Assembly: GCF_028453695.1 (NCBI RefSeq)
Contig: NC_135776.1
Span: 13,896,663-13,960,662, forward strand
Direction of reading: 5' to 3'
Length of the DNA: 64,000 bases
Source: Augochlora pura
Lineage: Eukaryota; Arthropoda; Insecta; Hymenoptera; Halictidae
Shown: positions 59,471-64,000 of the stretch, piece after piece
Layout of the letters: each line of letters begins with the position of its first letter
Numbering within the stretch: the first letter of the stretch is position 1
Position numbers and translations under genes: made by a program
Notes under the pieces: generated by a model
The model's input: the letters and a program-made list of their open reading frames with translations, nothing else
What the model was told of the DNA's origin: nothing
Database searches by the model: none

Positions 59471-60938
59471 TAGTCAAGATCCAAATTTCAATTCGGCGAG
59501 CTCGTTAAACGAAACTTGTTAGCCATAGAAACATCGGCACTCCGTTGCCCAAAGAACGATTGCGCGATAACAAGCTCGCCAGTGCGCTGCCCGATCCCGA
59601 TAAAAACACAAATGTGCATCCACCGTCATGAACGATATTGAGATGAAGTTTTCATTTTACAGCCAATCGAACCGGATGGAATTCAATTTGCAAATGAAAG
59701 CTTCGCGCTCGATGATCTCGAGAAAATGGGAATACGCATAGAAACAGGTGTATCAAAAACTGGGAATACCTATGGCCGACAAGACCGGTGAATGTGTGTT
59801 CGACATTTATTTCGCCAGAGCTTATTTTGCCAAAATAAATCAATCAATTTTTCAAATTGCATTCTGCGGAATTATCGCAGCAGAGTCAGGGTTAGATCTT
59901 TAGAGATCGTTACGCGGAATTGCTGCCCGTTTGGATTCGATTGCTATCGGTACATACAGGGTGGGACGTCTAAACAAGCGAGCAAAATATTGTTAACATT
60001 TTTAAGAAGTTTAGTAATACGAATAAAAGCGAATAATTATAGAAAGCAGAAAAGTTTCTACAAGCATTTGATGCGATTTAAGAAGGCTTTGGGTAATTCC
60101 TTGAACATTGATAATCAATAGATGACACCAATTATCCAATTACTATGCCATTGATATTTACGATTAATTAATATCGCGATGATAGCTATATTTTTCTACG
60201 ATTAAAGATCGTTTAAGTATCGACGAAATGTTCGATAGATCGAGCTTTTTTCTGTTACTTTATGGAGAATTTTATTTTGCCGCGCGGATAAAAATAAAAT
60301 GGCGGGTAAAAGAGTGGAAGAGTGGTCCGCGAAACACAAGTAAGGCTGGCGAAATAGATTGGCGACAATCAATTCCGCAACAGGCCATACCCATAATACA
60401 AACCGCACTGCTAACAGGCTGTGATGAGCTAGGTTATGCAGTTATACCGGGTGACCCGATTTGATCAAGCACACCGGACGTCCGGTACAGAACGGATATG
60501 AAACCGGGGAACGTGGACGGTCATCGATAACCAAGAATTTTCGAATCGCACGGCCGACGAATGAATATTTTGTTGGACTGCGAATTAATCGGACATCTAC
60601 GCCAGACGTGTCCGCTCGAGAGTAATTAGGCTGCGAGAGTAATTAGTGCTAAAAAATTTCTAACTCGTCAGTTTGACGTGGTTCTGTAGGGTTAAATCGA
60701 TAGAGAGAATCAATCTTTGTTTTGCAACTGTAATTTTAGAGTCTCGAGAGTTTAAAGTTTTGGTATTTAAAATTCTTTAAATAAATACCGTGGTGTGTAC
60801 AAATGCAGACTCAGAACAATTTTGACATCATTACCTTGGCAAAAATTTAACAGAATACCAGTTACTATTTTGTAATATTTCTAATAAAAATATAAATATA
60901 ATATTATACTTGTATATGTATATACCCTCGCCCTAGCA
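59471..60938. other. Gene-free stretch with TACAGGGTGGGAC motif
   Basis: Copy 3 of TACAGGGTGGGAC lies at 59955-59967 on the plus strand. Short frames at 59792-60121 and 60202-60464 have no support. Confidence 0.5.
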
Positions 60939-60946
60939 AAAACTTC
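60939..60946. other. Merlin target-site duplication, left copy
   Basis: AAAACTTC, repeated exactly at 62436-62443. Eight base pairs is typical of Merlin elements. Confidence 0.88.
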
Positions 60947-61097
60947 GGCTGTTCTTCCGTTTATGGTCCATCTCAGAATTCGATGAAATTTTGAAAATAG
61001 GTTCTTTTTTAACTAAAATGACGATTGCCAGAAGGATTTTTGGCGACTTGAAAAAAATTTTTTTATCATTTCAATGTCGCGCTCTACTTTACCGACT
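60947..61097 (+). repeat. Merlin left terminal inverted repeat
   Basis: Reads GGCTGTTCTTCCGTTTATGG at the outer end and stops matching after TTACCGACT. The inner part holds a mirrored A7T7 run, which in the other repeat is A9T5. Confidence 0.9.
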
Positions 61098-61203
61098 GAC
61101 TGACACCGACTTTGTACTTTATGTTCGTGCTGTGCGCATGCGTAAGTATGATGGGACAGTTTGTCAAGTGCTTTTAGAGTTGTATAAGTCGTATAGTTTA
61201 ACA

Positions 61204-62222
61204 ATGAGTCATTTAAATTTGTTTTACATTGTAAAAAAAATGAATGATTTCAAGTCAGCACTAGAATGGGTGAGAGAACTTGGGTTAATTCCTGCTGAAA
61301 AATATTGTGGAAAACATAAGAATAAAATGATGTATGTTGAAGTGAGAGGAAAACTAGGTCGCTTTCGATGTCGTAAAATGGGAAAATATGATCATTGGAT
61401 TACAGCTGCACATAATACATGGTAGTTATTACTTGGTTCATTATTATTTTTATTATTTTATATGGTAGAATTCTAATTGAAAATTTTAATAGGTTTGAAC
61501 GATGCCATTTAAACATTGAGACTTGTATGATTATTACTTATGGTTTTGCGTGGAAATTTTCATTCGAACTAATGCAACATGAGTGCTCTATAGTTGAAAA
61601 TGAGACGGTTTCCTCGGAAACGATTAGCGATAGATTTTCATTCTGCAGAGAAGTATGTACTCTTTGTCTTGATAGACGATACGAGATGAAAGGTTCAATA
61701 GGTGGTCGTGGTGTTATAGTAGAGATTGACGAATGCAAAGTTGGACGGAGGAAATTTGAAAAAGGGCGTATACGTGAGGGGGTATGGATATTAGGTGCAA
61801 TTATTGTGGCCAATCATTTTATTTTTCTGAGGGAATCGAGCTTTAATAACTTTTATTTTAAAACATTTGTTATCAATGTAGGTATGATAGAGCGAGGAGG
61901 GAAGAAATATCGGTTGGAAATATGTCCCGACAATAAACGTGACGAGATTATGTTAATATCTCTTATTAAAAAACATGTAGAAGTGGGTTCGGAAGTTCAT
62001 ACAGATTGTTGGAAGGGATATATGAATTTAAAAGATCATGGTTATATTCATAAAACTGTGAACCATAGTACAAATTTCGTAGATCCGGATAGTGGAGCGT
62101 ACACACAAAATATTGAATCATCGTGGCGTGCTTTGCGAGCTCGTCTAGCTAGAGGTGGAATCAGAAAAGATTCGCTTATAGATCATATGTGTGAATTTTT
62201 ATGGTGCTATGAGGTAAACTAG
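61204..62222 (+). CDS. Merlin (IS1016/IS1595-type) transposase, two exons
   Basis: Predicted as exon 1 61204-61421 and exon 2 61493-62222, giving 315 residues, the usual Merlin size. The ATG at 61204 (ACAATGAG) is chosen because upstream ATGs lie in or near the inverted repeat and encode nothing family-like. Residues about 32-73 correspond to the N-terminal zinc-ribbon region, though one expected Cys pair reads CGKH. The DDE core follows: D152 in VEIDECK, D244 in HTDCWKGY, E281 in NIESSW, with 36 residues between the last two, and the family phrase HKTVNHSTNFVD before the Glu. Without splicing, exon 1 runs into a TAG at 61423; with it, the join reads HNTWFERC, as expected in this family. The product should cut and paste the element. 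The unspliced alternative is a 1-frame break that disables the gene. Confidence 0.88.
61422..61492 (+). other. Predicted 71-bp intron in the Merlin transposase gene
   Basis: Starts GTAGTT after ACATG and ends TTTTAATAG before GTTTGAACG. It is very AT-rich and splits a Trp codon (TG|G), keeping the downstream frame open to the stop. The donor is not the best consensus, but length, composition, the restored frame and the restored family motif agree. Confidence 0.75.
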
Positions 62223-62269
62223 GCTGGTGATGATACATTTTTACAATTAATTGAAGATATTCTATATAA

Positions 62270-62275
62270 AATAAA
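62270..62275 (+). terminator. Candidate polyadenylation signal of the Merlin gene
   Basis: AATAAA about 48 bp after the transposase stop and just before the right inverted repeat. Confidence 0.5.
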
Positions 62276-62284
62276 AAGTGGATA

Positions 62285-62435
62285 AGTCGGTAAGGTGGAG
62301 TGCGACATTGAAATGATAAAAATTTTTTTTTCGAGTCGCCAAAAATCCTTTTGGCAATCGCCATTTTAGTAAAAAAAGAACCTATTTTCAAAATTTCATC
62401 GAATTCTGAGATGGACCATAAACGGAAGTTTCGCC
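62285..62435 (-). repeat. Merlin right terminal inverted repeat
   Basis: Inverted copy of 60947-61097; outer end GGCGAAACTTCCGTTTATGG on the minus strand. It is followed by the right target duplication (62436-62443). A minus frame running through it (62176-62460) is just the mirror of the left repeat. Confidence 0.9.
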
Positions 62436-62443
62436 AAAACTTC

Positions 62444-64000
62444 ATTACATTTACAAACATAATATCATATTTGCCTATATACTAAAAATACTAGAAAATA
62501 AAAGACATAAAAATCCGATGTTCAATTAAGTTTTTACTAAGGTAATGGTGCAAAAATTACTTCATTCCATGATTACACATACCACCATATTCATTTCTGG
62601 ACTCTAAACTTACCCATTCTATACACGACCCGAAAACCTCAAAATTGTCATCAAAACCATTCGACATTTTTCGCAAATCATTCCGTAGTCTTCAAACTAA
62701 GGTATGCAGCAACGATCTGTTTATCAATGACTATCGCCGATTCTCTAGCGGTCGCGTTATCCGAAGCAAACGGCCACGGAATAGGGGAAAGGTGAAGGTC
62801 GCATCGTTCGAAAAGAATTTCATATCGAGAGCACGCGAGCCGCGGCTGCCCGTGAAATTCCTCTGTAATTTCGCGTTTCCGGTGTTCGCGAGGACTCGAG
62901 GTCCTGGCAGGATCACGGCTCGGGGGGCCTTCCGAAAATTCAATTGATCGCGTCGTGCCGGTCTTGTCGCGTAGTGCCGGACGAGGGTCGAGGTCGGAAG
63001 GTCAGGTACCGTTCGCTATTTAGAGCAGGACCTTGGTGCCGTTCTTATCTCGAGCGCGCAAGAGAGCGGTGCGCGGGGGCAGAGGAGAAAAATAGAAAGA
63101 GGTACACGCGATGCCGTGTTGGTGGCCAAAGATATAAGGGAAAGTTTCTCGGGCACAAGTGGTCACGTACCGGCTTTGTCAGACGCAGGCTATCTCCGCG
63201 GAAGATCTAGCCTCGAAAAATCCTTCTTTCTTACGCTCGGCAGCGCGCCTCCTTCTCTCTCTCTCTCTCTCTCTCCCTCTCTCTCTCTCTCCTCTTTGTC
63301 TCTCTTTCCTGAGCAAGCTTTGCCGGCTCGACGGAGCTCTCTGTTTTCCGGATCGATTCTCGTCGAACGTATCGGCGACCCTCGATCTGGATTTTCGCTT
63401 CGTTACGACGCCACGTTTCGTGCACCCCGCCGCGCCGGGATCAAGTTCAATGGGCACTCTCCTGTAGCAAACAATTCGACGTCTGAGGCTCTGCCCGGAT
63501 CAATTAGCACTCGTGGAAACTAACTACAGCTGGACCTTGATTAAACAGAGTCGACGGACGAACGACTCGGATCAACCGAGATTAGGGGAGAGATTCGAAC
63601 ACGTTCCTTGCGAGTGAAACAAGATTTTCATCTTTACGATTTTTATTCTAGGAGCGGAAATATGCATTTTTCTATTACGACATAATATTTATACGTAAGA
63701 GAGGTGCCATGAAAACATTAAAGAAAACCGCTAAACTATTAATGAAATTAATTTGCGTTCGATTCCACTTTCGTTTGCAGCGGGAAGTTGTGCTATCGCG
63801 TTTAAATAACAGAATTTATCTCGTAATGACGTAATTGGAAAATGTATAAGTTAAATATTGCAAAGGCAAAGAATTAATTAAATAAAAATGATTGACGACG
63901 AAGAGGTTTCATTTTATCGAATAATTCGTTAACCCTCAGAGGGTGGAAGTGGATACTCGTCTGAAGAAAGCACAATTACAGACTTTGCATCGATCATCGT
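62444..64000. other. Gene-free stretch with GC-rich island
   Basis: AT-rich at both ends and GC-rich from about 62950 to 63540, with overlapping unsupported frames on both strands. Could be a promoter region; nothing decides. Confidence 0.45.
63251..63310. repeat. CT-rich simple repeat
   Basis: CT dinucleotides with C and T interruptions inside the GC-rich island. On the minus strand it is a GA tract, a class often found at insect promoters. Confidence 0.85.

Larger units (their letters stand above)
60947..62435 (+). mobile_element. Complete Merlin DNA transposon
   Basis: A 1489-bp element with 151-bp terminal inverted repeats (60947-61097 and 62285-62435). They begin GGC and differ at about 13 positions by my count, four of them clustered in bases 4-7. 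A perfect 8-bp duplication (AAAACTTC) flanks it. The only gene is a transposase of the IS1016/IS1595 (ISXO2-like) group, which defines the Merlin superfamily. All parts needed for mobility appear present if the 71-bp intron is spliced, so the copy may be autonomous; this is inference. Confidence 0.93.

Noticed and set aside
61419..61492. Start of the second Merlin frame at ATG 61419
   Set aside because: The first 25 residues are hydrophobic translation of the AT-rich intron and do not match Merlin transposases; splicing gives the expected sequence.
62176..62460. 94-codon minus frame at the right end of the Merlin element
   Set aside because: It is the mirror of the coding-like left inverted repeat and encodes nothing by itself.
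1..64000. tRNA, rRNA or CRISPR features
   Set aside because: No cloverleaf with a T-loop GTTCGA core in the right context, no rRNA-like stretch and no spaced direct repeats of CRISPR type were found by reading.

Overview
The window looks like gene-poor nuclear DNA of an insect, most likely a hymenopteran such as an ant or bee. This rests on the AT-rich background broken by sharp GC-rich islands, on the repeat content (BEL/Pao, Merlin, mariner-type and piggyBac-like elements) and on the absence of any bacterial-style gene packing. No complete host gene can be supported. Only two short minus-strand segments (20950-21024 and 30235-30314) have the combination of an acceptor, an open frame and a donor expected of internal exons, and I cannot assign either to a family.

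The best-supported content is mobile DNA. A complete BEL/Pao LTR retrotransposon lies on the minus strand at 12360-19560. It has two 693-bp LTRs that read as identical, a 5-bp target duplication (AAAGT), a primer site complementary to tRNA-Tyr, a polypurine tract and one uninterrupted 1696-codon Gag-Pol frame. It landed inside an older 31-bp minisatellite whose two halves now flank it (12241-12359 and 19561-19955). A complete Merlin (IS1016/IS1595-type) DNA transposon lies at 60947-62435, with 151-bp terminal inverted repeats, a perfect 8-bp target duplication and a DD36E transposase. The two transposase open frames are best explained as exons joined by a 71-bp GT-AG intron.

The rest is a scatter of small non-autonomous elements and tandem repeats. 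There is one mariner-type MITE with 68-bp inverted repeats (2173-2439) and a related end at 28234-28314. Two piggyBac-like MITE families use TTAA targets. Family 1, with ends CCCTTTGCACTCGA, occurs near 28330, 43600, 44870, 59024 and 59260. Family 2, with ends CCCCTTGCCGTA, occurs near 27864 and 38722. A perfect 36-bp-arm hairpin lies at 37551-37636. Tandem repeats include a nested 9/27-bp array (23024-23104), a pentanucleotide array (about 50466-50870), a roughly 125-bp degenerate repeat (about 52955-53390), a roughly 150-bp repeat (54787-55115) and an old roughly 272-bp duplication (about 45930-46440).

GC-rich islands (about 2600-3450, 28600-29650, 30390-30960, 35560-36060, 37880-38480, 46480-47220, 55200-56350, 57000-57690, 62950-63540) carry many overlapping open frames on both strands. 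The frames show no family signature and are best read as composition-driven; some islands could be promoter or first-exon regions. There is no sign of genes working together as an operon or cluster.
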